Positions 53,484 to 64,000 of a stretch of DNA of 64,000 bases are shown one piece after another. Source of the DNA: Adineta vaga (lineage: Eukaryota; Rotifera). Position 1 is the first letter of the stretch. Each line of letters opens with the position of its first letter. The DNA lies in the NCBI GenBank assembly GCA_021613535.1, contig CP075497.1, positions 12,648,001 to 12,712,000 of the forward strand, read 5' to 3'. The notes under the pieces were generated by a model. It was not told the DNA's origin. It saw only the letters and a list, made by a program, of their open reading frames with translations, and ran no database searches. The position numbers and the translations under genes were made by a program.

Positions 53484-56400
53484 TTAATAATGCTGTTGAT
53501 GTTTGAAAACACGTTCAAGCTTAAAAAAAATAGAAATCAATAAAGAAATTTATTTTAATTTAATTGAAATAACATACATTGAGTGTAACAACAGCACGTC
53601 GTAGAGCACTTCGAACTAATTGATTATACTTTGGATCAACGATAATTTCAAAATCAACAATTAAATTATTTTTCTTATCGGTTGAAATATTCGAAATTTC
53701 GATCGATTTAAGACCAACTCGTTGGAATTTACGGATTTCAGCTGCTAATATATATTTAAAATTTTGAGGAAATCGTCCGCAAAGTCGACTAGAAATTTGT
53801 TCCAATGTAACGCCTTCTAATAACAATGTTGAGCTGATTCTACGCAATGCGCATCGGGCACAAGCTGAATCAGTACGACCATCGTTACTATACGGAACAT
53901 CAGCTGATGTCGATAAAACCTACGAAAAGAACTGTTTTGCATCAATTCTAACTCATAAAAGAAAAAGCTTACTCTGACAACATGACCTGTGCGACGTTTT
54001 GTTACTTGAGTCTTGCGTGTCGGTTTAGGTTTACCTTCTTCAGATGAGGATGAAGATGATGATGATGAATCCGCTAAAACACAGAAAAATCCACATAGAT
54101 AACATCAAGCTTTTCTATTCAATAACAGCCACAATCAGGACATAATTGAAAAATTAATCAACTCCAATAATTCTTCTCAAACTGATAGATTTCGACAGAA
54201 ACACATTAAACATTGATCAAATGAACGTAACTCAACCCTTATCACACTCCACACATCCTCATGCAATTACAACTTACATGAATCGGACTCCGATCCTCGT
54301 TTTGGACCCCGAGTTCTATGTCCCTTATCCGACGGTTTTGCTGTCTTCTTTCCTCCACTTGTAGCACCTGGAGCTTTAGATGGTTTTGTTACACCAGATG
54401 GACGTGGTTTACGGCTACCTTGGTTGTTTTCATCTGAATCTGAGCTGCTGCTGCTGCTATCCAATGGACGTTTGCCTAAGAGCAAAAACTCAACATCAAC
54501 CTTATGGGAAGGAAGGATTACATACTTGGTTTTGGTCCTTTGGTTCCTTGTGGTGCAGCTTTGGCTGAAACGAAAGAGGGTGTCAATTATGGAAATGTAG
54601 AAAAAGAGAAATCAATATACTAGTTCCTGCAGCGCGAGTTGATTTTTGTGGTGCGGCTGTTCCGTTCGATGGTTTGCCGGTTGCTTTTGGTGTAGCCTTG
54701 GTAGCTTTGGTGGCTCCTGGGGCTTTTGTGCCCTTGGTTACACCAGATGGACGTGGTTTACGGCTGCCTTGGTTGTTTTCATCTGAATCTGAGCTGCTGC
54801 TGCACTGCTATCCACTGGACGTTTGCCTAAGAGCGAAAACTCAACATCAATCTTATGGGAAGGAAGGATTATATACTTGGTTTTGGTCCTTTGGTTCCTT
54901 GTGGTGCAGCTTTGGCTGAAACGAAAGAGGGTGTCAATTATGGAAATGTAGAAAAAGAGAAATCAATATACTAGTTCCTGCAGCGCGAGTTGATTTTTGT
55001 GGTGCGGCTGTTCCATTCGATGGTTTGCCGGTTGCTTTTGGTGTAGCCTTGGTAGCTTTGGTGGCTCCTGGGGCTTTTGTGCCCTTGGTTACACCAGATG
55101 GACGTGGTTTACGGCTACCTTGGTTGTTTTCATCTGAATCTGAGCTGCTGCTATCTTCTGGACGCTTGCCTAAGATGATACTGAATAGCGATGTTATCAA
55201 ACGGAGAAACTACATACTTGGTTTTGGTCCTTTGGTTCCTTGTGGTGCAGCTTTGGCTGAAATGAAAGAGGGTGTCAATTATGGAAATCTAGAAAAAGAG
55301 AAATCAATATACTTGTTCCTGCAGCGTGAGTTGATTTTTGTGGTGCTGCTGTTCCGTTCGATGGTTTGCCGGTTGCTTTTGGTGTTGCCTTGGTAGCTTT
55401 GGTGGCTCCTGGGGCTTTTGTGCCTTTGGTTACACCAGATGGACGTGGTTTACGGCTACCTTGGTTGTTTTCATCTGAATCCGAGCTGCTGCTATCTTCT
55501 GGACGCTTGCCTAAGAGACGATACTGAATAGCAATGTTATCAAACGGAGAAACTACATACTTGGTTTTGGTCCTTTGGTTCCTTGTGGTGCAGCTTTGGC
55601 TAAAATGGAATAATATGTTATTTATGAAATTGGGAAGGAAAAATAGCTTTGTACTTGTTCCTGCAGCATGAGTTGATTTTTGTGGTGCTGCTGTTCCATT
55701 CGATGGTTTGCCGGTTGCTTTTGGTGTAGCCTTGGTAGCTTTGGTGGCTCCTGGGGCTTTTGTGCCCTTGGTTACACCAGATGGACGTGGTTTACGGCTA
55801 CCTTGGTTGTTTTCATCTGAATCCGAGCTGCTGCTATCTTCTGGACGCTTGCCTAAGATGATACTGAATAGCGATGTTATCAAACGGAGAAACTACATAC
55901 TTGGTTTTGGTCCTTTGGTTCCTTGTGGTGCAGCTTTGGCTGAAATGAAAGAGGGTGTCAATTATGGAAATCTAGAAAAAGAGAAATCAATATACTTGTT
56001 CCTGCAGCGTGAGTTGATTTTTGTGGTGCTGCTGTTCCGTTCGATGGTTTGCCGGTTGCTTTTGGTGTTGCCTTGGTAGCTTTGGTGGCTCCTGGGGCTT
56101 TTGTGCCCTTGGTTACACCAGATGGACGTGGTTTACGGCTACCTTGGTTGTTTTCATCTGAATCCGAGCTGCTGCTATCTTCTGGACGCTTGCCTAAGAT
56201 GATACTGAATAGCGATGTTATCAAACGGAGAAACTACATACTTGGTTTTGGTCCTTTGGTTCCTTGTGGTGCAGCTTTGGCTGAAATGAAAGAGGGTGTC
56301 AATTATGGAAATCTAGAAAAAGAGAAATCAATATACTTGTTCCTGCAGCGTGAGTTGATTTTTGTGGTGCTGCTGTTCCGTTCGATGGTTTGCCGGTTGC

Positions 56401-59400
56401 TTTTGGTGTTGCCTTGGTAGCTTTGGTGGCTCCTGGGGCTTTTGTGCCTTTGGTTACACCAGATGGACGTGGTTTACGGCTACCTTGGTTGTTTTCATCT
56501 GAATCCGAGCTGCTGCTATCTTCTGGACGCTTGCCTAAGAGACGATACTGAATAGCAATGTTATCAAACGGAGAAACTACATACTTGGTTTTGGTCCTTT
56601 GGTTCCTTGTGGTGCAGCTTTGGCTAAAATGGAATAATATGTTATTTATGAAATTGGGAAGGAAAAATAGCTTTGTACTTGTTCCTGCAGCATGAGTTGA
56701 TTTTTGTGGTGCTGCTGTTCCATTCGATGGTTTGCCGGTTGCTTTTGGTGTAGCCTTGGTAGCTTTGGTGGCTCCTGGGGCTTTTGTGCCCTTGGTTACA
56801 CCAGATGGACGTGGTTTACGGCTACCTTGGTTGTTTTCATCTGAATCCGAGCTGCTGCTATCTTCTGGACGCTTGCCTAAGATGATACTGAATAGCGATG
56901 TTATCAAACGGAGAAACTACATACTTGGTTTTGGTCCTTTGGTTCCTTGTGGTGCAGCTTTGGCTGAAATGAAAGAGGGTGTCAATTATGGAAATCTAGA
57001 AAAAGAGAAATCAATATACTTGTTCCTGCAGCGTGAGTTGATTTTTGTGGTGCTGCTGTTCCGTTCGATGGTTTGCCGGTTGCTTTTGTGTTGCCTTGGT
57101 AGCTTTGGTGGCTCCTGGGGCTTTTGTGCCTTTGGTTACACCAGATGGACGTGGTTTACGGCTACCTTGGTTGTTTTCATCTGAATCCGAGCTGCTGCTA
57201 TCTTCTGGACGCTTGCCTAAGAGACGATACTGAATAGCAATGTTATCAAACGGAGAAACTACATACTTGGTTTTGGTCCTTTGGTTCCTTGTGGTGCAGC
57301 TTTAGCTGAAACAAAAGAATATGTTATTTACGAAATCAGGAAGGAGAGATAGGTTTGTACTTGTTCCTGCAGCGCGAGTTGATTTTTGTGGTGCTGCTGT
57401 TCCGTTTGATGGTGTGCCTGTTGCCTTTGGTGTGGCTTTGGTAGCTTTCGTGGCTCCTGGGGCTTTTGTGCCCTTGGTTACACCAGATGGACGTGGTTTA
57501 CGGCTACCTTGGTTGTTTTCATCTGAATCCGAGCTGCTGCTATCTTCTGGACGCTTGCCTAAGATGATACTGAATAGCGATGTTATCAAACGGAGAAACT
57601 ACATACTTGGTTTTGGTCCTTTGGTTCCTTGTGGTGCAGCTTTGGCTGAAATGAAAGAGGGTGTCAATTATGGAAATCTAGAAAAAGAGAAATCAATATA
57701 CTTGTTCCTGCAGCGCGAGTTGATTTTTGTGGTGCTGCTGTTCCGTTTGATGGTGTGCCTGTTGCCTTTGGTGTGGCTTTTTTGTAGCTTTCGTGGCTCC
57801 TGGGGCTTTTGTGCCCTTGGTTACACCAGATGGACGTGGTTTACGGCTACCTTGGTTGTTTTCATCTGAATCCGAGCTGCTGCTATCTTCTGGACGCTTG
57901 CCTAAGAGACGATACTGAATAGCAATGTTATCAAACGGAGAAACTACATACTTGGTTTTGGTCCTTTGGTTCCTTGTGGTGCAGCTTTGGCTAAAATGGA
58001 ATAATATGTTATTTATGAAATCGGGAGGGAAAAATAGCTTTGTACTTGTTCCTGCAGCGTGAGTTGATTTTTGTGGTGCTGCTGTTCCATTCGATGGTTT
58101 GCCGGTTGCTTTTGGTGTAGCCTTGGTAGCTTTGGTGGCTCCTGGGGCTTTTGTGCCCTTGGTTACACCAGATGGACGTGGTTTACGGCTACCTTGGTTG
58201 TTTTCATCTGAATCTGAGCTGCTGCTATCTGGACGCCTAAGATGATACTGAATAGCGATGTTATCAAACGGAGAAACTACATACTTGGTTTTGGTCCTTT
58301 GGTTCCTTGTGGTGCAGCTTTGGCTAAAATGGAATAATATGTTATTTATGAAATTGGGAAGGAAAAATAGCTTTGTACTTGTTCCTGCAGCATGAGTTGA
58401 TTTTTGTGGTGCTGCTGTTCCATTCGATGGTTTGCCGGTTGCTTTTGGTGTTGCCTTGGTAGCTTTGGTGGCTCCTGGGGCTTTTGTGCCCTTGGTTACA
58501 CCAGATGGACGTGGTTTACGGCTACCTTGGTTGTTTTCATCTGAATCCGAGCTGCTGCTATCTTCTGGACGCTTGCCTAAGATGATACTGAATAGCGATG
58601 TTATCAAACGGAGAAACTACATACTTGGTTTTGGTCCTTTGGTTCCTTGTGGTGCAGCTTTGGCTGAAATGAAAGAGGGTGTCAATTATGGAAATCTAGA
58701 AAAAGAGAAATCAATATACTTGTTCCTGCAGCGTGAGTTGATTTTTGTGGTGCTGCTGTTCCATTCGATGGTTTGCCGGTTGCTTTTGGTGTAGCCTTGG
58801 TAGCTTTGGTGGCTCCTGGGGCTTTTGTGCCCTTGGTTACACCAGATGGACGTGGTTTACGGCTACCTTGGTTGTTTTCATCTGAATCCGAGCTGCTGCT
58901 ATCTTCTGGACGCTTGCCTAAGATGATACTGAATAGCGATGTTATCAAACGGAGAAACTACATACTTGGTTTTGGTCCTTTGGTTCCTTGTGGTGCAGCT
59001 TTGGCTAAAATGGAATAATATGTTATTTATGAAATTGGGAAGGAAAAATAGCTTTGTACTTGTTCCTGCAGCATGAGTTGATTTTTGTGGTGCTGCTGTT
59101 CCATTCGATGGTTTGCCGGTTGCTTTTGGTGTTGCCTTGGTAGCTTTGGTGGCTCCTGGGGCTTTTGTGCCTTTGGTTACACCAGATGGACGTGGTTTAC
59201 GGCTACCTTGGTTGTTTTCATCTGAATCCGAGCTGCTGCTATCTTCTGGACGCTTGCCTAAGATGATACTGAATAGCGATGTTATCAAACGGAGAAACTA
59301 CATACTTGGTTTTGGTCCTTTGGTTCCTTGTGGTGCAGCTTTGGCTGAAATGAAAGAGGGTGTCAATTATGGAAATCTAGAAAAAGAGAAATCAATATAC

Positions 59401-62400
59401 TTGTTCCTGCAGCGTGAGTTGATTTTTGTGGTGCTGCTGTTCCATTCGATGGTTTGCCGGTTGCTTTTGGTGTAGCCTTGGTAGCTTTGGTGGCTCCTGG
59501 GGCTTTTGTGCCCTTGGTTACACCAGATGGACGTGGTTTACGGCTACCTTGGTTGTTTTCATCTGAATCCGAGCTGCTGCTATCTTCTGGACGCTTGCCT
59601 AAGATGATACTGAATAGCGATGTTATCAAACGGAGAAACTACATACTTGGTTTTGGTCCTTTGGTTCCTTGTGGTGCAGCTTTGGCTAAAATGGAATAAT
59701 ATGTTATTTATGAAATCGGGAGGGAAAAATAGCTTTGTACTTGTTCCTGCAGCGTGAGTTGATTTTTGTGGTGCTGCTGTTCCGTTCGATGGTTTGCCGG
59801 TTGCTTTTGGTGTTGCCTTGGTAGCTTTGGTGGCTCCTGGGGCTTTTGTGCCTTTGGTTACACCAGATGGACGTGGTTTACGGCTACCTTGGTTGTTTTC
59901 ATCTGAATCTGAATCTGAGCAGCTGCTTCCATCGGGACGTTTACCTAGGGTAGAAAGAGTGGTTTTGTTGTTGATAAATTATTATTTATGTATACGGTAG
60001 GATGTAAAAGTATTTATTGATGAAAGTTTTGAACGCTCCCCCTTTAAACGTGGGATATATAAACTTTTCTGTTGTTATATATCTGAGTCGCTTATGTCAA
60101 TAAAATTCCTGATTAGAATTCCAATACGGTCTGCGAGTTCACAGCGAGGAAAAACGTGATGTCCTCGCAAGCAGCCGTAAACGTTATAAAGTGCACAATG
60201 GCGTTTTATATTTGTAGAGTTGTCGGATTAGAATCATTTCATTCAGAGCGATTTTGATGTGTTTGATTGGTATGCGTTGTTTAGAACATCTAGGAATACA
60301 GTTCACGTAGTTTGAGACTCATTGAAAGTAGTTGAGTAAAAGCAACTTTGTCGATATATGGGTGATGAATCATTCTGATTGACTTAGTGTGGCGGACTGC
60401 TGCACTTCGCGATGTTGAAAATGTTATCGTATACAGTGTGGGTATGAGTGATCATTATGCAGTACTATGGAATCACTGTCATTGTGAATACTATTTCAGT
60501 AATGAAAGGTTACGTATGGATGAAACTACATAACAGTTTCCAGGGAATACTAGTCTGATTCAAAAATAATCACGTTGCTACAGAACATTTACGAAACATC
60601 ACAGACAGCTGTTCTAATTGGAAATGATGATGGCGAGTGGTTCCAAACAGACGTAGGAACAAGACAAGGCGATCCTTTGTCACCACTTCTCTTCATCGCA
60701 TATCTAGAAAAAGTAATGGATCAGGTGAGACAGAATACCTGCGGAATCAATGTCAGCGGAATACTTATAAACAACCTAAGATTCGCAGACGATATTGATC
60801 TCATAGATGTAGATCTTAGCTCACTACAACGCCAAATTGAGCTAACGAGAACAGCAGCCGAGCAATCTGGACTGATGCTAAATATAAATAAAACTAAAAC
60901 TATGGTATTTGGGGACAGGAGTATTGAAAATAGAATACAGGTAGCAGACGACACCATAGAAAATGTAGAAAAATTCGTATATCTCTGCAGTTTTATCACC
61001 TGGGATAATAACTGTTCAGAAGAAATCAAAAGGCGAGTAGGAAAAGCGACAGGTGCATTAGCTTCTTTGAAGCATATTTGGAACAGCAAAGAACTGAAGA
61101 TAGAAAACAAACTAAGAATTCTAACCACGTGTGTCTTTAGTGTCCTACTATACGCTTCGGAGACATGAACTATAAAAGAAGCAGACAAGAAATAGCTGTT
61201 GGCATTTGAAATGAAATGTTACCGACGAATTTTAAGAATAAGTTGGCAAGATGTGATACGAAACGAAGATATTTGAAAAAGAATATCAAGAGAGGAGACA
61301 ATAATCGACATCATAAAGAAGAGAAAGTTGAGGTTATTTGGTCACATCTGCAGAATGGACGACAGTAGATTGATAAAACATCTACTATTTGGCAAGATAG
61401 ACGGAAAATCTCGAAGGAGACGTCCATGGAGAGAATGGCTGGATGATATAACTGACTGGTGTCAACGCAGTGGACACGGGCTGTTCCACCTTGCGCAAGA
61501 CCGACAGGCGTGGAAAAATCTGATCTCGTAAATGGTTAGCCTCAACGGGCGCTAAGCCTATGGGAAATGACGATGATGATGATGACTAGTTTCATTAGGT
61601 GCATAGAGGTAGGACCTAATGTTTGTATCTAACTCCAGAATAATAACTCGAGAAGGTGTGAAACAGCCTTACGCAAAGTGTATTTAATATACAGCGATTG
61701 TTTTTGCACTCCACAGTACATACGCCGTTGAACCGGCTGCGTATATTAGATGAAATCTTTCGTCTTTTTTTCGATTCAGTTATGAAACTTGCAGATAGTA
61801 TTGAATTTCGAGTGGAATAGGGAGTCCTGTGTTTAACTTTTAATTATAATGTTGGAAAAGAGTTCTGTCGATGCGAAACTGTCCGAATGTTATCACAACT
61901 CAGTGGGGTGTAAAGAAGTATAATGGAAGTCAATGTTCATTACTTTATATGCTTTCGATTGACAAAAACTGCAATAGTGGGGAAAAAAATGAGCTTCTTC
62001 TTTCTGGTCATATTATACAATAAAACCTGTGAATGGTATTTTTTAGTGACTATGCTGCTTCTTTGGACAAGTAAAGTTGTTCGTATTAACTGGTAAATCA
62101 AGAGAAATAGTGAAATCGAATCTAGGAAAAAAATTTCCATGTAATGCCTTATTAACAGGTTCATCGTTCTTTGCGAAGATCGGGTCATAGAAAACACCAT
62201 TCTTCGAACGTCCAGGCTTACTTACCTGCTAATTCATCACTATCTCCCAACGAATTCTCCTCGTACTTCCAATTGTTGTTATCCCCCTATCATTTATTCC
62301 CATTACGCTCCATATTGCGCTCATCACATTTCAACTCAGCACTGAATATACTATACAAACGAGATATGTATTCCATTCCAATTCGCAGCATGCTAAACAT

Positions 62401-64000
62401 CCAGAAATGAGCGACATGCGTACGAGCACATCATGGAATATGCGAACATAGTGTTACACTCTCATTACTCAGCTTCAATATATCTATTATTCTACTTCGT
62501 GGCAGTGCTCTATCAACCATAAATAACATAATCATATTCCTAAGACCATCTTCTCATTCTCCTACAATATCCAACAGCAAAAAGACCTCACTCCCATTGT
62601 CCGCCTTTGAAAATAAAGCTTCAGCCAACAGCTCTAAGTCAACCCAACAACTACCAAAACTCACGGATCATTATGAACGCAACTTATTCCAAAAGAACCT
62701 TCATTTCTAACAAATATACGCAACGCTCTCACACAGAATCACAACTCTTACTTTGTTTCGGCAATTTGGTTGTTCCATGTGGAGCAGCAGTAGCTTTAGA
62801 TGGATGAGCAGCCTTGGTGGTTCCTTGTGGAGCACCTGTGGCTTTCGATGGTTCTGCAGACTTGGTGGTTCCAGCTGGTTTGGGTTGTTTGCTTGATTTC
62901 TTTTCATCACTTTCACTCGAAGCCTTGCCACCCTTTGTTGGTTGACCAGATTTGGTTGTTCCATGTGGAGCAGCAGTAGCTTTAGATGGTTGAGCAGCTT
63001 TGGTTGTTCCTTGTGGAGCACCTGTGGCTTTCGATGGTTCTGCAGCCTTGGTGGTTCCAGCTGGTTTGGGTTGTTTGCTCGATTTCTTTTCATCACTTTC
63101 ACTCGAAGCTTTACCACCCTTTGTTGGTTGACCAGATTTGGTTGTTCCATGTGGAGCAGCAGTAGCTTTAGATGGTTGAGCAGCTTTGGTGGTTCCTTGT
63201 GGAGCACCTGTGGCTTTCGATGGTTCTGCAGCCTTGGTGGTTCCAGCTGGTTTCGGTTGTTTGCTCGATTTCTTTTCATCACTTTCACTCGAAGCCTTGC
63301 CACCCTTTGTTGGTTGACCAGATTTGGTTGTTCCATGTGGAGCACCTGTGGCTTTCGATGGTTCTGCAGCCTTGGTGGTTCCAGCTGGTTTGGGTTGTTT
63401 GCTCGATTTCTTTTCATCACTTTCACTCGAAGCTTTACCACCCTTTGTTGGTTGACCAGATTTGGTTGTTCCATGAGGAGCAGCTGTAGCTTTAGATGGT
63501 TGAGCAGCTTTGGTTGTTCCTTGTGGAGCACCTGTGGCTTTCGATGGTTGACCAGCTTTGGTGGTTCCAGCAGGTTTGGGCTGTTTGCTTGACTTGTTTT
63601 CATCACTTTCACTCGAAGCTTTACCACCCTTTGTTGGTTGACCAGATTTGGTTGTTCCATGTGGAGCAGCAGTAGCTTTAGATGGTTGAGCAGCTTTGGT
63701 TGTTCCTTGTGGAGCACCTGTGGCTTTCGATGGTTCTGCAGCCTTGGTGGTTCCAGCTGGTTTGGGTTGTTTGCTTGATTTCTTTTCATCACTTTCACTC
63801 GCAGCTTTACCACCCTTTGTTGGTTGACCAGATTTGGTTGTTCCATGTGGAGCAGCAGTAGCTTTAGATGGTTGAGCAGCTTTGGTGGTTCCTTGTGGAG
63901 CACCTGTGGCTTTCGATGGTTCTGCAGCCTTGGTGGTTCCAGCTGGTTTGGGTTGTTTGCTTGATTTCTTTTCATCACTTTCACTTGAAGCCTTGCCACC
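53484..64000 (-). CDS. Giant repetitive Ser/Thr/Lys/Pro/Ala-rich protein with tandem exon array (5' end beyond window)
   Basis: The 3' exons are firm: 53484-53519, 53578-53919, 53973-54073 and 54278-54475, all joining in frame. They encode a non-repetitive C-terminal module (about 125 aa, with LLLEGVTLEQISSRLCGRFP and QLVRSALRRAVVTLNLERVF) preceded by serine and acidic runs. Upstream come alternating 39-nt exons (encoding KAAPQGTKGPKP) and 198-nt exons (SSSDSDENNQGSRKPRPSG, then KATPKATGKPSNGTAAPQKS). All are phase 1-1, 17 copies of the long one up to 59944. An intron 59945-62751 then leads to a long exon, 62752 to the window edge, of 62-aa repeats (PAGTTKAAEPSKATGAPQGT type), again ending in phase 1. 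The composition suggests a disordered structural or adhesive secreted protein, but no signal peptide is in view. Several repeat exons carry frame lesions. Confidence 0.7.
54278..59944 (-). repeat. Tandem array of 17 exon-intron units (~340 bp each)
   Basis: The long exon (198 nt, 204 nt in the first) recurs with its GGACGTGGTTTACGGCT segment near 54402, 54752, 55102, 55443, 55786, 56128, 56467, 56810, 57150, 57490, 57833, 58177, 58508, 58850, 59190, 59531 and 59871. Spacing is 331-350 bp. Introns are as conserved as exons. Two variants of the intron after the long exon occur (TCAATATACTTGTTCC and AGCTTTGTACTTGTTCC plus-strand forms) in partly alternating order. The two units nearest the 3' end are more diverged. 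Forward-strand ORFs beginning MPVAFGVALVALVAPG are mirror artefacts of this array. Confidence 0.9.
60540..61600 (+). mobile_element. 5'-truncated non-LTR retrotransposon (LINE) with dead reverse transcriptase
   Basis: From about 60555 one frame reads KIITLLQNIYETSQTA, then TRQGDPLSPLLFIAYL, the catalytic-type box LRFADDIDLI and LNINKTKTMVFG. It runs on to the typical C-terminal RLFGHICRMDDSRLIKHLLF and GKSRRRRPWREWLDDI, ending at TAA 61529-61531. Three in-frame stops break it (61166-61168, 61193-61195, 61274-61276). Endonuclease and N-terminal RT are missing. The tail is GACGATGATGATGATGACTAG. It lies in the 2.8 kb intron of the repetitive gene, antisense to it. RTE/L2-like by feel; exact clade unassigned. 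Confidence 0.85.
61601..62751. other. Remainder of the large intron, no gene
   Basis: Intron sequence upstream of the LINE (in gene orientation). Composition is mixed; 62180-62700 is C-rich on the plus strand. ORFs at 61940, 62171 and 62607 show no motifs. The donor GTAAGA is at 62751-62746. Confidence 0.4.
62752..64000 (-). repeat. 186-bp (62-aa) coding tandem repeat, about 6.7 units
   Basis: Unit borders marked by CCACCCTTTGTTGG (plus strand) occur at about 62927, 63112, 63298, 63439, 63625, 63811 and 63997. Spacing is 186 bp except one 141-bp unit that lost one 45-bp sub-repeat. Each unit encodes GGKASSESDEKKSSKQPK and then three 15-aa-like sub-repeats of the form GTTK-x3-PSKAT-x-AP. Three frames are open through the array because of its regularity. 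The frame chosen is the one that resembles the downstream exons and joins them in phase. Confidence 0.85.

Noticed and set aside
55025-55396. Plus-strand ORFs beginning MPVAFGVALVALVAPG, recurring through 54674-60000
   Set aside because: They are the reverse-strand mirror of the conserved repeat exons. The minus-strand frames have consistent splice sites and join to the C-terminal exons, the plus-strand ones do not.
54267-59944. CRISPR array, because of regular ~340 bp spacing
   Set aside because: Eukaryotic splice signals, coding exons and unit length far above CRISPR repeats rule it out.
62707-63999. 430-codon minus-strand ORF reading MARLQVKVMKRNQ and the plus-strand ORF at 62942
   Set aside because: Alternative open frames of the 186-bp repeat. 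The frame giving PAGTTKAAEPSKAT text matches the downstream exons in composition and joins them in phase.

Overview
This is eukaryotic nuclear DNA. It is AT-rich (roughly 70 percent by eye). The genes are split by very short GT-AG introns, mostly 50-65 bp, on both strands, and there is one nuclear tRNA-Ser(CGA). The gene content is metazoan: myosuppressin/sex-peptide-type GPCR, CFAP90-like ciliary protein, GT61 glycosyltransferase, EGF+TM2 protein and an RBR ubiquitin ligase. Tiny introns, an F-box gene, many decayed gene copies and repeats together suggest a bdelloid rotifer (Rotaria/Adineta type). That placement is inference, not proof.

Layout. 0-7 kb: a small secreted cysteine-rich peptide with an amphipathic segment (antimicrobial-like), a decayed bicupin gene, and an F-box gene split by a ~1.4 kb insert that ends like an RTE-type retroelement. 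7.6-9 kb: neuropeptide-type GPCR. 10.6-15.3 kb: two tandem paralogues (659 and 660 aa) of a large secreted or membrane-anchored cysteine-rich protein. A third copy at 19.5-20.9 kb is a truncated pseudogene that is a mosaic of the first two. 22-23.3 kb: a five-exon gene of unknown function. 23.7-27.7 kb: diverged tandem copies of a decayed block, one carrying a hAT-like MITE and the other a GC-rich fold-back element. 28.6-30.2 kb: a 490-aa protein with a cysteine/histidine cluster. 31-32.4 kb: GT61 glycosyltransferase. 34.2-37.9 kb: HELSH metallopeptidase-like pseudogene, an acidic-tailed protein, tRNA-Ser, a low-complexity protein and a CFAP90-like protein. 38-46 kb: remnants and an intact copy of a 311-aa family, plus an Env-like gene and a ubiquitin-protease-like gene between inverted repeats. 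46.8-50.1 kb: a nine-exon, 912-aa RBR E3 ligase with nine N-terminal zinc-binding units. 51.1-52.8 kb: EGF-TM2 protein and a second GPCR.

53.5-64 kb is essentially one minus-strand gene, open at its 5' end at the window edge. It has a non-repetitive C-terminal module, 17 tandem copies of a ~340 bp exon-intron unit (198-nt and 39-nt exons, both phase 1-1), a 2.8 kb intron holding a dead LINE, and a long upstream exon made of 186-bp (62-aa) repeats. It encodes a Ser/Thr/Pro/Lys/Ala-rich repetitive protein and is the most unusual system in the window.

Exon boundaries given here were worked out by hand. For each multi-exon gene I checked that the summed exon length is divisible by three and that the joined frame stays open. 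Family names rest on motif reading only, without database searches. Most genes look independently transcribed, and no operon-like arrangement is apparent.
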